From JAJPKK01 sp963844635 (GTDB taxonomy: Bacteria; Pseudomonadota; Alphaproteobacteria; Rhizobiales; Xanthobacteraceae): a stretch of 64,000 nucleotides of DNA. The notes below the pieces were generated by a model that was given only the letters and a program-made list of their open reading frames with translations, searched no databases and was not told the origin of the DNA. The DNA lies in the NCBI GenBank assembly GCA_963844635.1, contig CAWJPD010000005.1, forward strand, positions 620,001 through 684,000, given 5' to 3'. Shown one piece after another: positions 1 to 9,274 of this stretch (its first letter is position 1; each line of letters begins with the position of its first letter). Made by a program: the position numbers and the translations under genes.

Positions 1-1
1 G

Positions 2-1051
2 ACCACGCTGGTCGGCAAATGGCATCTCGGCTTCTTGCCCCAGTTCAGTCCACTGAAAAGTGGCTACGAGCATTTCTACGGCATTTTCGGCGGTGCCACC
101 GACTATTTCAATCACGGGCCGAATGCCGAGCGGACCGGCGGTTCGCAGCTCTACGAGGAAGAGGTGCCGGTCGATCGCCATGGCTACATGACCAACCTGC
201 TCGGCGACCGCGCGGTCCAGACCATTGAGGCGTCTGCCGCGTCGTCGCAACCGTTCCTGCTGAGCCTGCATTTCACCGCGCCGCACTGGCCGTGGGAAGG
301 GCCGGATGACGAGGCGGAATCGGAACGCGTCCGCAACATCACGGATCGCGACGGTGGCACCCAGAAGACCTATGCCAAGATGGTGCAGAGCCTCGATGTC
401 AATATCGGACGCGTGCTTGAGGCGCTCGACGAGCGCGGCATGGCGGCGAACACGATCGTCGTCTTCACCAGCGACAATGGCGGCGAGCGTTTCTCGATGA
501 CGTGGCCATTCACCGGCATGAAATCGGAACTGCTCGAAGGCGGCTTGCGAATTCCGGCAATTGTCCGCTGGCCCGGTCGGATTGCCGCCAGTTCGGTCTC
601 GAGTCAGGCGATGATAACGATGGACTGGATGCCGACGCTGCTCGCCGCCGCGGGAACGCGGCCGGACCCGGCCTATCCACCCGATGGCGAGGACATTTCA
701 GCAGCGCTCGCCGGCGGCGCCGCTCCGCATCCTCGCAAGTTCTATTGGCGGTTCAAGGCGGGCACTCAACGCGCCATTCGCGATGGCGACTGGAAATACC
801 TGCGCATCGCCGGTAACGAGTTCCTGTTCGATGTCGTGCAAGACCCGCGCGAGCGCGCCAATCTCAAGGACCGATATCGCGATGTGTTCGATCGGCTCAA
901 GCAGGATTGGGAAACGTGGAACGCGACCATGCTGGAAGAGCGACCGCGGCCGGCGACTTACGGCAATCCAGGCCGCTTCATGGCCGATCATTACGGCGTC
1001 GTCGACCCGCCGATCGCAACGGAACGCGCTGCCCGTGGAACCGGACCCTGA
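2..1051 (+). CDS. Sulfatase, C-terminal part (5' end outside window)
   Basis: The frame is open from the first bases of the window, so the gene starts upstream. The first visible residues include GKWHLG, the conserved lysine/histidine motif of the arylsulfatase family, followed by HFTAPHWPW and the metal-ligand motif SDNGG near residue 158. The formylglycine motif (CxPxR) must lie upstream and cannot be checked. The tail (RAIRDGDWKYLR, then FDVVQDPRERANL) is the usual C-terminal subdomain of sulfatases that hydrolyse sulfate esters. The substrate cannot be read from this fragment, and a related phosphonate/phosphate hydrolase of the same fold is possible. No neighbour on this side helps; the next gene, acpXL, begins 271 bp later. 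Confidence 0.85.
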   Translation, partial: TTLVGKWHLGFLPQFSPLKSGYEHFYGIFGGATDYFNHGPNAERTGGSQLYEEEVPVDRHGYMTNLLGDRAVQTIEASAASSQPFLLSLHFTAPHWPWEGPDDEAESERVRNITDRDGGTQKTYAKMVQSLDVNIGRVLEALDERGMAANTIVVFTSDNGGERFSMTWPFTGMKSELLEGGLRIPAIVRWPGRIAASSVSSQAMITMDWMPTLLAAAGTRPDPAYPPDGEDISAALAGGAAPHPRKFYWRFKAGTQRAIRDGDWKYLRIAGNEFLFDVVQDPRERANLKDRYRDVFDRLKQDWETWNATMLEERPRPATYGNPGRFMADHYGVVDPPIATERAARGTGP

Positions 1052-1322
1052 ACCGCGTATCATAATGTGGCCCCCAGATGCGGCCATAGCATCCGATCGT
1101 CGGTCTGAGGTGAGGGCCGTTCGCGTCATCGGCAGCAGCGGGCAGGTGCCGGTTCCCGGCTCCGCACAGGGCGTTGCCGGCCTTCCACAAGCCCCGCCGC
1201 GGCATTGCAACGCCGTGCCGGCTTCGGTATAGGACGCTTCTCGCCGGAGCGGGGGCTGCGGCGGCCATAACGGCCGTCCGAGCGCATTCCGGGGTTTCAT
1301 CCGAAAGTCCGGGAATTCAGCG

Positions 1323-1604
1323 ATGTCCTCAACCTTCGATACGGTGGCCAGTATCATCGCCGAGACTTGCGACATTCCCCGCGACACCATCAAGCCGGAA
1401 AGCCATGCCATCAACGATCTGGGCATCGATAGCCTGGACTTTCTCGACATCGCTTTCGCCATCGACAAGGCTTTCGGCATCAAGCTGCCGCTGGAGCAGT
1501 GGACGCAGGAAGTGAACGACGGCAAGGCGACGACCGAACAGTATTTTGTGCTCGACAATTTGTGCGCCCGCATCGACGGGCTTGTCGCGGCAAAGGGGGC
1601 CTGA
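1323..1604 (+). CDS. acpXL: Acyl carrier protein AcpXL for very-long-chain lipid A acylation
   Basis: A 93-residue acyl carrier protein with the phosphopantetheine attachment motif LGIDSLDF (Ser37). The family is the special rhizobial AcpXL, which carries the growing 26-28 carbon hydroxy fatty acid that becomes the secondary acyl chain of lipid A. Support for AcpXL rather than AcpP is the match to the family's sequence (EKWTQEVN-type stretch, read here as EQWTQEVNDGK, and EQYFVLDNLCA) and the downstream gene order, which is the known acpXL-fabZ-fabF2-fabF1-adh-lpxXL cluster. The ATG at 1323 gives the standard family length. This is the only gene of the cluster that reads intact. The next gene starts 15 bp downstream, so an operon is likely. 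Confidence 0.93.
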   Translation: MSSTFDTVASIIAETCDIPRDTIKPESHAINDLGIDSLDFLDIAFAIDKAFGIKLPLEQWTQEVNDGKATTEQYFVLDNLCARIDGLVAAKGA

Positions 1605-1618
1605 TCGCTCACGCCATC

Positions 1619-2094
1619 ATGCGGCTCGAATATTTCCAAATGATCGACCGCATTGTCGGCCTCGATCTTGACGGCAAGACGATCACGGCACAGGCGCAGA
1701 TTCCCGAGATCAGCCCGGTTTTCGAGGGGCATTTCCCAGGCCATCCGCTGATGCCGGGCGTGCTGCTGATCGAGGCAATGGCGCAAACCAGCGGCTGGCT
1801 GATGATCGCGCTGACGAATTTCGACCGCATGCCTTTTCTCGCTGCGGTGAAGAACGGCCAAGCTGCGGACCTTCGTGACGCCTGGTCAATTGCTGTCGCT
1901 CACCTCGAAGCTGCATTCACGAAGGCTCAGGCTATGCGATGGTCAAGGCGGCCGCCGCGGTCGGCGGCAAACCCGTGGCGGACAGCGAGATCACGCTCCG
2001 CGTCATGCCGTTTCCGAACCCGAGCTTCCGCGCCAGCATGACCGAGACCGCGTTGAGGATCGGATTTCCGGCCAAGGTCCCGGCCGATGACTGA
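1619..2094 (+). CDS. FabZ-like 3-hydroxyacyl-ACP dehydratase of the acpXL cluster (frameshifted)
   Basis: Hot-dog-fold dehydratase that would remove water from 3-hydroxyacyl-AcpXL during very-long-chain elongation. The N-terminal half reads normally from ATG 1619 and contains FEGHFPGHPLMPG and LLIEAMAQTSGW, which hold the catalytic His and Glu of the FabZ family. Near 1858 an extra C moves the frame (KNG, then KLRTFVTPGQLLSLTSKL in frame 3), and a second extra base near 1917 moves it again. The remainder (GSGYAMVKAAAAVGG to FPAKVPADD) ends at TGA 2092-2094, overlapping the next start by 8 bp. No nonsense codon appears in the corrected frame, so sequencing error is more likely than a pseudogene. 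Confidence 0.82.
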
Positions 2095-3330
2095 ATCCCA
2101 GTTCGAAGGCAGGCCGCACGAGGCTCTGCGCGTGCAACAAGGGGCGGCACAGCGGGATACCTGGATCACCGGGGTCGGCATCCTGTCCTGCCTCGGCGAA
2201 GGCGCCGACGCTCATCTGGAAGCCCTCGACGAAGGCAAGGCGCATGATCGATGCCACCCGCTTTGCGCCCTACATCGTGCACCCGCTGGCGCCAAGGTGA
2301 ACTTCGACGCCCAGATCCCGAAAAAGGGCGACCAGCGGCAGATGGAGCCGTGGCAGCGCATCGGCACCTATGCCGCCGGACTTGCGCTCGACAGCGCCGG
2401 GGTCAAGGGCAATACCGAACATACTGGGCCGCATGGACATGATCGTGGCCGCGGGTGGCGGCGAGCGCGATCTCAGACCGTCGATGGGGCAATCCTCAGC
2501 GGACTGCCGAAGGCGGAGAACTCGGGCCGCTTTCTGAACGAACGGCTGATGAACGACCTGCGCCCTACCCTGTTTCTGGCGCAGCTTTCCAATCTGCTCG
2601 CCGGCAACATCTCGATCGTCCACGGCGTCACCGGCTCATCGCGTACCTTCATGGGCGAGGAATCGGCGGGTGTCGATGCTGTGCGCATTGCCCAGTCGCG
2701 CATCGCCGCGGGCCAGAGCGACATTGCCATTGCCGGTGGCGCCCAGAACGCCGAGCGCAAGGAAATGTTGATGCTCTATGAGTTCGGCGGCTTTAACTTG
2801 AAGGAGGCGTTCGCGCCGATTTGGGAGCGGAGGCCCGTCCGGGCCTGGCACTCGGCTCCATGGGCGCGTTCCTGGTGCTGGAAGATGCAGCGCATGCGGA
2901 GGCACGCGGCGTACGGGCGTTGGCGCGGCTCGCCGCCGTCGTGAATGCTCGCACCGACCGCAGGCCCGGCGAGATCACGGCGACCCTCGAAGAGCTGTGG
3001 CGCAAGATCGGCCCCATGGTGACGGCGGGCTCGGCGGCGTTCATTTCTGGTGCGACCGGAACCGCACCGGCAACCGCCGAGGAGCGCGCCTTCCTCGAGG
3101 CGCATGCTGACCTTCCGGTGCGTGCGACCGGTACGGCAATTGGCCACGGAATCGAGCCGCAATTCGCAATGAACATCGCGCTCGCCGCTCTGTCGGTCAG
3201 CCGCGGCCGGCTGTTTGCGTCCGCCGAACCCGCCGAGCGTACGATGGAAAGTCCGCTGACGCAGGCCGTGGTGACCAGCGTCAGCCCTTGGCGCGGCGAA
3301 GGCTTGGCGCTCGTCGAAGCGGTCGGGTGA
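2087..3330 (+). CDS. Beta-ketoacyl-ACP synthase-like protein FabF2XL, apparently lacking the active-site Cys (frameshifted)
   Basis: Thiolase-fold ketosynthase homologue at the fabF2XL position. It starts at ATG 2087 (overlapping fabZ) and needs at least four single-base corrections, near 2240, 2295, 2417-2480 and 2820. The recognisable C-terminal half reads normally from about 2821 to the TGA at 3328-3330. In a stretch free of shifts, the segment that normally holds the nucleophile reads NISIVHGVTGSSRTFMGE, putting Val where STACASG has Cys. The first catalytic His position (NAHGTGTP in the neighbour) reads SGATGTAP. The second His (IGHGIEP) is kept. This resembles chain-length-factor subunits that pair with an active ketosynthase, here probably the next gene. 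The heterodimer is inference. Confidence 0.75.
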
Positions 3331-3345
3331 AGGGAGGCCAGGAAG

Positions 3346-4627
3346 ATGCGCGACAAGGCAGGACGGCCGATCGTGGTCGTCACCGGGACGGGGATGGTCA
3401 CCTCGCTCGGTGCCGGCAAGGCCGACAATTGGAAGAAATTGATTGCGGGCGAATCCGGCATCCGCGCCATCACGCGTTTCGATACCGACAGCCTGAAGAC
3501 CACGGGTCGCCGGCACCGTCGATTTCGTCCCCCTCGAGACCTATACGTCGGCCGACCTCTCCCAACGTCTGGCAGAGATTCGCCATCGAAGAGGCGATCG
3601 CGCAGGCCGGGATCGGTTCGCGAAAGCATTTCCCGGGACCGTTGTTCCTTGCCGTGGCTCCGATCGAGATCGAATGGCCGCAGCGGCACCGATCTGGCCC
3701 AGGAATCCGGCGCAGGCGAACAAGTCGGCTATGACGATCTGCTGCGCGCCGCCGCGTCGGGCCGCTATCGGTCGCTATCTCGAGCGCTTCCTGTTCGGCT
3801 CGGTCGGTGACGGCGCTTGCCGCAACATTCGGTACCGAGGGTTCTCCGATTTCGCTCTCGACCGCCTGCGCTTCAGGCGCGAGCGCGATCCAACTCGGGC
3901 TCGAAGCGATCCGGCGCGGCGAAACCGACGCGGCGCTGTGCGTCGCGACCGACGGTTCGGTCAACCCGGAAAGCCTGGTGCGGTTCTCGCTGCTGTCGGC
4001 GCTGTCGGTCCAGAACGAGCCGCCGCAGGCCGCGGCAAAGCCGTTCTCCAAGAACCGCGACGGTTTCGTCATGGCGGAAGGCGCCGGCGCCATGGTGCTG
4101 GAGAGCTACGAGGGCGCGCCGCGCGCGGGGCGCGGATATTCTCGGCGTCATCGCCGGCTGCGGCGAGCTTGCCGACAGCTTCCACCGCACGCGCTCGAGT
4201 CCGGACGGCAAGCCGATCATCGGCTGCATGAAGCAACGCCATCGCCGATGCCGGGCTTAGCGCCGGAGGACATCGACTACATCAATGCCCACGGCACCGG
4301 AACGCCGGAAAACGACAAGATGGAATGCCAATGCCGTGTCCGCGGTGCTCGGGCGAACGTGCCCAGCGAGGTGCCGATCTCGTCCAACAAATCGATGATC
4401 GGTCATACGCTCTCGGCCGCCGGCGCTGTCGAGGCGGTGATTACGCTGATGACGCTCTGGAGCATCAGCGCATTCCGCCGACCATCAATTACGTCGTGCC
4501 CGATCCGGCCATACCGCTCGACGTGGTACCCAACGCGCGCGTGACGCGCGCATCCGCAACGCCATTTCCAATTCGTTCGGCTTCGGCGGGCAGAACGTGT
4601 CGCTGGTGATGGCGCGGGAGCCAGTGA
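3346..4627 (+). CDS. Beta-ketoacyl-ACP synthase II-like FabF1XL (frameshifted)
   Basis: Condensing enzyme that would elongate acyl-AcpXL. It starts at ATG 3346 with VVVTGTGMVTSLG. The catalytic triad is present across the broken frames: Cys in LSTACASGASAIQ (about 3860), His in INAHGTGTPEND (about 4285) and His in KSMIGHTLSAAGA (about 4395). The C-terminal signature NSFGFGGQN ends near 4597. Frame changes are needed near 3500, 3570, 3680-3840, 4130, 4230, 4330, 4460 and 4545. In the sequence as given, the last segment runs in frame into the following ketoreductase. A TGA at 4625-4627 overlapping that gene's GTG start is the probable true end. Together with FabF2XL it may form the chain-extending ketosynthase of the cluster. 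Confidence 0.8.
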
Positions 4628-5390
4628 CGGCCGGACGGCGGCGCGTGCTGGTCACCGGCGGCGGCCGCGGCCTCGGCGCCGCGATCGTCACCGCGCTCGC
4701 CGCCGCTGGCCACGACGTGACCTTCACATTCCGCTCCGCCAGCGCCGAGGCGCATGCGCACGGCAGGAACGCTGGCCGAGGCGTATCCCGGAGCAGAAAT
4801 TCGTCGCCGAGGCCGTCGACCTTGCCGACCGGTCGACGGTCGAGGCATTCGCGGAGCGCCTTGCCGCCGAGTCGCCTTATTCGGGTCTCGTCCACAATGC
4901 CGGGCACACCTATGACAGCCTCGCCGTCGATGATGGACCAGGCCAAGGCCGAGGTGGCGATGCAAGTCAATTACTGGTCGTTCACCCGGCTCGTGAATGC
5001 GTTGCTTCGCCCGATGATGCATGCCCGCGACGGCCGCATCGCCGTGATCGGCTCGGTCGCCGCCTTGCAGGCGAACCAGGGCAATGCCGCCTATGCGGCG
5101 TCGAAGGCCGCTCTTCTCGGCTATGCGCGCACGCTCGCCATCGAGATCGCCCGCACCGGCGTTACCGTGAACTACGTCGCGCCGGGCTTCATCGACACCG
5201 CCATGCTGGCGCCCTATGCCGCGCATCCGCGAGCGCGTGGAGGCGCAGATCCCCGCGCGCCGCTATCGCGCGTCCTGACGAGATCGCCGCTGTCGTCGCC
5301 TTTCTGATGTCGCCGGGCGCCTCCTATCTCACCGGCGCCGTGCTGCCGGTTGACGGCGGCCTTTCGGCGGCGATAGGCATCCACCGCTGA
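4624..5390 (+). CDS. SDR-family 3-oxoacyl-ACP reductase (FabG-like, frameshifted)
   Basis: Short-chain dehydrogenase/reductase, presumably reducing 3-oxoacyl-AcpXL with NADPH. It opens with the Rossmann motif VLVTGGGRGLGAA. It also shows the NAG segment (LVHNAGHTYD), the catalytic Ser in VIGSVAA and YxxxK in AAYAASKAALLG, and it ends with the family tail TGAVLPVDGGLS before TGA 5388-5390. Two nearly compensating shifts (about 4755-4915) and another near 5225 interrupt it. The GTG at 4624 forms a 4-bp GTGA overlap with the probable end of the upstream ketosynthase. A ketoreductase supplies the reductive step that the other cluster genes lack, so its placement makes biochemical sense. Confidence 0.78.
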
Positions 5391-5421
5391 CGCCCGAAAA
5401 TCTGGCAGACTGGCCCAGAAA

Positions 5422-6454
5422 ATGCGCGCGCTCACCCTGATCGCCGACCGTAAGGTCGAGCTCGTCGAAGCCGCCGAGCCGCCGCCGCCCGGCGCCGGCG
5501 AGGTGCAGATCCGCATCAAAGCAGTCGGCCTCAATCATCATCGATCTTTGGGGCTATCGTGGCATGGCCTTCGCCAAGCGCAAGATGCCGCTCGTGGTCG
5601 GAGCCGAAGCCGCCGGCGAAGTCGCCGCGCGTCGGCCCAGGCGACACGCGCATCGCGCGTCGGGGACCCGGTTGTGATGTACGGGGCGCTCACCTGCGGC
5701 GTCTGCAAGGCATGCCGCGAGGGCCGCGACAATCTCTGCGAGAACGTCGCCGGCATCATGGGCTTTCACGTCGACGGCTTCGCGCGCGAACTCGTCAACA
5801 TGCCGGAGCGGCTGGTCATCAAGGCGCCGGCAGGGGTGTCGCGATGCGCGACGCGGCCTGCGCGCCGATCGCGTTCTCGACCGTCGAGCACATGCTGTTC
5901 GACAATGCCAAGCTCGAGCCTGGCGAAACCGATCCTCGTCCATGCCGGCGGGTCGGGCATCGGCAACGTGCGGCGATCAAGATGGCGAAGGCGATCGGTT
6001 GCACCGTGTTCACCACCGTCGGCGACGACGCCAAGGCCGAGAAGGTCAAGGCACTGGGCGCCGACCATGTCATCAACTACCGGCACGACCGGTTCGAGCA
6101 TGTGGTGCGCAAGATCACCGCCAAGAAGGGCGTCGATGTCGTGTTCGAGCACGTCGGCGCGGAGACCTTCAACGGCTCGCTGCTGTCGCTCAAGCGCGGC
6201 GGGCGCCTCGTCACCTGCGGAGCGACCTCGGGGCCGACCGTGACCTTCAATCTGATGCAGCTGTTCCAGCAGCAATACCGGATTATCGGCTCGTTCGGCG
6301 CCTCGATGCAGCAACATCCGCACCGCGCTCGCCAAGATGGCCGGCGGCTTGTGCCGGTGATCGACACCGAGGTCGACCTTCGCCGATTTCGAGCGCGGCC
6401 TCGCGCGCCTCGAAGTCGCGTCAGGTGTTCGGCAAAGTCATCGTGAATTTCTGA
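5422..6454 (+). CDS. Zinc-type alcohol dehydrogenase/enoyl reductase-like MDR protein of the acpXL cluster (frameshifted)
   Basis: Medium-chain dehydrogenase/reductase. The N-terminal GroES-like domain has a structural zinc motif CGVCKACREGRDNLC (four Cys, about 5695-5745). The cofactor domain has ILVHAGGSGIGNAAIK with an NAD(P)-binding glycine pattern, and the tail is RQVFGKVIVNF before the TGA at 6452-6454. In rhizobial acpXL clusters a gene of this family lies immediately before lpxXL, and it is thought to act as an enoyl-AcpXL reductase or related oxidoreductase. At least five single-base shifts are needed (near 5540, 5630, 5840, 5925-5960, 6310 and 6375-6420). Between them the codons are clean and no stop interrupts the corrected frame. 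Its substrate is inferred from context only. Confidence 0.8.
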
Positions 6455-6459
6455 GCAGG

Positions 6460-7411
6460 TTGACCGCGACCGCATGGCCCCACGTTGGAAACGCTCGCAG
6501 TTTGCGGTCGCTTACCAAGCCAAGTTGGCGGTCAATGCGCTCGCCGGGCGGACCGCCGGCCCTTTTGCTCGGCGCCATTCACCGCTCGATCGCGTTCGTG
6601 ATCAGCAATCGCGGCGGCGCCGATCATGCGCACCATCGGGCCGTGGCTGCCGGAGCATCGCACCGGCCGGGCCAATCTCGCGCCGCATTCCCGGAAAAAT
6701 CGACGCCGAAATCGAGACAATTCTGCGCGGCGTGTGGGACAATCTCGGCCGCGTCGGCGCCGAGATCGCCCATCTCGACCACATCTGATGCCGGCGACCG
6801 CCAACCAAGCGCACCTACATCGACTATACCCCGCAGAATCATCGAGCAGTTCCTGCTGCTGCGGGACGACGGCAAGCCCGCACTGGTGATTTTCGCCGCC
6901 CATCTCGCCAACTGGGAATTGCCGGCGGTGATCGCCGCGAGCGACGGGCTTTACTTCGACGTGCTCTATCGCCGGCCCAATATCGGCGCCATCGCCGACG
7001 CCGTGATCGCGTTGCGGCAGGGCGTCATGGGCGAACTCGTGCCGTCGAGCATGCGCGCGCCGGTGACGCTCGCCCGCGCGCTGGAACGCGGCCAGCATGT
7101 CGCGCATGCTGGTCGACCAGCATTACGGCAAGCGGCGTCGAGGTGACCTTCTTCGGCCGCAAATGCCGCGTCAATCCGCTGATCGCCATGCTTGCCCGCG
7201 AGGCCGAATGCCCGATTCATGGCATGCGGGTGATCCGGCTGCCCCGGCAATCGTTTCGAGCGGCGAGATCAGCGCCGAAGTCGTTCCCGTGCGCGACGCC
7301 GAAGGGCGCATCGAAATCCGCGGCACGATGCAGGCGATCACCGGCGTGGTCGAAGCCTGGGTTCGCGAATACCCCGATCAATGGCTGTGGGTGCACCGCC
7401 GCTGGCGGTAA
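6460..7411 (+). CDS. lpxXL: LpxXL, lipid A very-long-chain secondary acyltransferase (frameshifted)
   Basis: Member of the LpxL/LpxM (HtrB/MsbB) lysophospholipid acyltransferase family, acting at the inner membrane to move the very-long-chain acyl group from AcpXL to lipid A precursor. The catalytic HX4E motif is visible as HLANWE (about 6903). The family C-terminus WLWVHRRWR closes the protein at 7411. The N-terminal part has a hydrophobic segment (LLLGAIHRSIAFVI) split across frames. Shifts are required near 6540, 6620, 6690, 6785, 6830, 7105, 7140 and 7245. The start is uncertain: TTG 6460 lies 5 bp after the preceding stop, and ATG 6474 is an alternative. It is last in the acpXL cluster, and no terminator is seen after it. 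Confidence 0.82.
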
Positions 7412-7467
7412 TCCGATTATGAACTGCAGTCATTGTTCTGGTTGCTACAGCTTGATTCCCTTTCAAT

Positions 7468-7589
7468 GTCATGCCCCGCGAAAGCGGGGCATCCAGTAAC
7501 CGCCGGGTTATGATTACGAAAGGAGCATTGCCCATGCTTCAATCGAAATCTGGTGGTTACTGGATCGCCCGATCAAGTCGGGCGATGAC
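7468..7589. repeat. REP-type palindromic pair, copy 1
   Basis: Two GC-rich hairpins bracket about 60 bp: GCCCCGCGAAAGCGGGGC at about 7471-7489 and CGCCCGATCAAGTCGGGCG at about 7566-7584. Each adjoins the motif ATCCAGTAAC or its complement. The same two hairpins with the same flanking words recur in the opposite order at 60505-60617. A single-hairpin relative is at 35284. This is a dispersed intergenic repeat with inverted halves. Confidence 0.75.
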
Positions 7590-7638
7590 AATTGGAGGGA
7601 GCCGCGCGCCAGCAACAAAACAGTGCTGCCACAAGACA

Positions 7639-9180
7639 CTACAGCGGCGCGGAAGCGGTCTTGTCGGCCGGCAGGAACTGCACCGGGTCAACCGGAGACG
7701 AGTTCTTGCGGATCTCGAAGTGAAGCTGCGGGTTCGCTGCCGTTCCGCTCTGGCCCGATTTCGCGATCACCTGACCTCTGTGGATCTGGTCGTTGCGCTT
7801 GACCAACAGTTCGCTCGCATTCGCATAAGCGGTGACGTACCCGTTGGCATGGCGGACCAACACGAGATTGCCATAGCCTTTGAGCTCGCTGCCCGCATAG
7901 GCGACGACGCCGTCCTCGGCTGCACGGACCGGAGTCCCTTCGGGAACGGCAAGATCGATGCCGTCATTCGCATTGCCGTTGACCTTGGTCCCGAAATTGT
8001 TGATTACGCGGCCGCGCAGCGGCCAACGGAAGGTGGGTCCTCCGCCGATTGTGGCGGCGCTTGCTTCCTCGACCGGCGCCTCCGCCGTCGCATGTGCAGC
8101 GGTCTGCAGTTCGGCAATCGCCGGCTTGCCTGGCTCCGGCGTAAACTTGGTCAAAATAGGAGCCGGCTTGCCGCCAGCCGCGGCGCCCGCTGCCGCCACT
8201 ACCTTAGCGGGCGTCGGCACCGTCTTGACGGGCACGGCGATTTTCATCCCGAGTTCGAGACGCGAATTCGGCTGAAGGCCATTCGCCACCGTGAGTTCCT
8301 TCACGGTCACGTGGTACTTGCGGGCAATGCCGCCCAGCGTGTCGCCCTTGGTAACCGTGTGCTCCGGCGCCGGGGGCAACAGCGTCTGGCCGGCGCCCGC
8401 AGGGGCCGATGCCGGCAGGCCGCCCTTCGAACCGGCCGCTGCCGCCGCAGCGCTCGGCGCAGCGATGGGCGCCGCGTGGGAAGTCGTCGGGGCCGCCGGA
8501 GCGGGCGATAAACTCGCTACATGAGCCGGCGATGGCGATGCAGCAGGCGATGAGTTCGCGGTGTGGATCGGCGCAGGCGCCGCGGCATTGCGCAGGACCG
8601 GCGCGACGACCTTTGCCCCGGTACTTTCAACCGTATAATGCGGGATCACGAGCCGCTGACCGGGCGCGATCGATGCCTCGCCCTTGATGTTATTCGCCTG
8701 CATGATCGCCTCGACCGGCACTTTATGCCGGTGCGCAATCGTCTCCAGCGTCTCTCCCGGAGCGACGACGACCGCCGTTCCGCCATCCCATTCCCAGTGC
8801 CCACCTGGTCCTGGCCGGTGAACCAAACCGGTCACTTCGGCTGCCGGTGGCGGGGCAAGCGGCTCGCTGGACGGCGGCAGGCTCTCCCGCATGACTCCCG
8901 TTGAGCTGGTCGGCTGCATCAGCGGTGGCGCCGGCTGATACGGTGGCGCCGGCTGATACGGTGGCGCCGGCTGATACGGTGGCGCCGCCTGATACGGCGG
9001 CGGCGCCGACGATGCATAGGGACCAGGGTATTGATTTTGAGCGATATAGGGAACGGTCGTGGGATTATCTCCCAGACGAACCGTGTCGGAGCTGCATCCA
9101 GCGACGCCGATCGCGGCTGCGGACAAAACGCTGCAACGCCACACGCGGCGACAAGGCCGCCCGGAAAGCCACATACTCAT
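7639..9180 (-). CDS. nlpD: NlpD-like lipoprotein with two LysM domains and a degenerate M23 (LytM) domain
   Basis: Envelope lipoprotein (lipobox VAGC after a hydrophobic stretch), outer-membrane or periplasm facing. After the lipidated Cys there is a Pro/Tyr/Gln-rich linker made by an 18-bp repeat (PPYQPA units, about 8932-9000), then two LysM peptidoglycan-binding domains (ETLETIAHRHKV and DTLGGIARKYHV), an Ala/Pro linker, and a C-terminal M23 domain. The zinc ligands are replaced: NDGID instead of HxGxD and QLHFEIR instead of HLH. This is the pattern of NlpD, which activates cell-wall amidases during division rather than cutting peptidoglycan. ATG 9180 is preferred over an upstream in-frame start at 9201. 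The gene is last in the surE-pcm-nlpD run. Confidence 0.85.
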   Translation of the reverse strand: MSMWLSGRPCRRVWRCSVLSAAAIGVAGCSSDTVRLGDNPTTVPYIAQNQYPGPYASSAPPPYQAAPPYQPAPPYQPAPPYQPAPPLMQPTSSTGVMRESLPPSSEPLAPPPAAEVTGLVHRPGPGGHWEWDGGTAVVVAPGETLETIAHRHKVPVEAIMQANNIKGEASIAPGQRLVIPHYTVESTGAKVVAPVLRNAAAPAPIHTANSSPAASPSPAHVASLSPAPAAPTTSHAAPIAAPSAAAAAAGSKGGLPASAPAGAGQTLLPPAPEHTVTKGDTLGGIARKYHVTVKELTVANGLQPNSRLELGMKIAVPVKTVPTPAKVVAAAGAAAGGKPAPILTKFTPEPGKPAIAELQTAAHATAEAPVEEASAATIGGGPTFRWPLRGRVINNFGTKVNGNANDGIDLAVPEGTPVRAAEDGVVAYAGSELKGYGNLVLVRHANGYVTAYANASELLVKRNDQIHRGQVIAKSGQSGTAANPQLHFEIRKNSSPVDPVQFLPADKTASAPL

Positions 9181-9274
9181 TATGATACCCACGCACCCCA
9201 ACGCCTGCGTAGTTAATCATCACTCAGGTAAACATATGATTAATTTCAAAGATCTCGTTTGCCCAAAAAAAGTC

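Noticed and set aside
698..1861. 387-codon minus-strand open frame across the sulfatase, acpXL and fabZ
   Set aside because: It spans three well-supported plus-strand genes and a gap, with Arg/Ala/Ser-rich random-like translation.
4597..5390. Fusion of FabF1XL to the ketoreductase in one reading frame
   Set aside because: In frame in the given sequence, but the ketosynthase end is reached only after several shifts, and a GTGA stop/start overlap at 4624-4627 explains the junction better.
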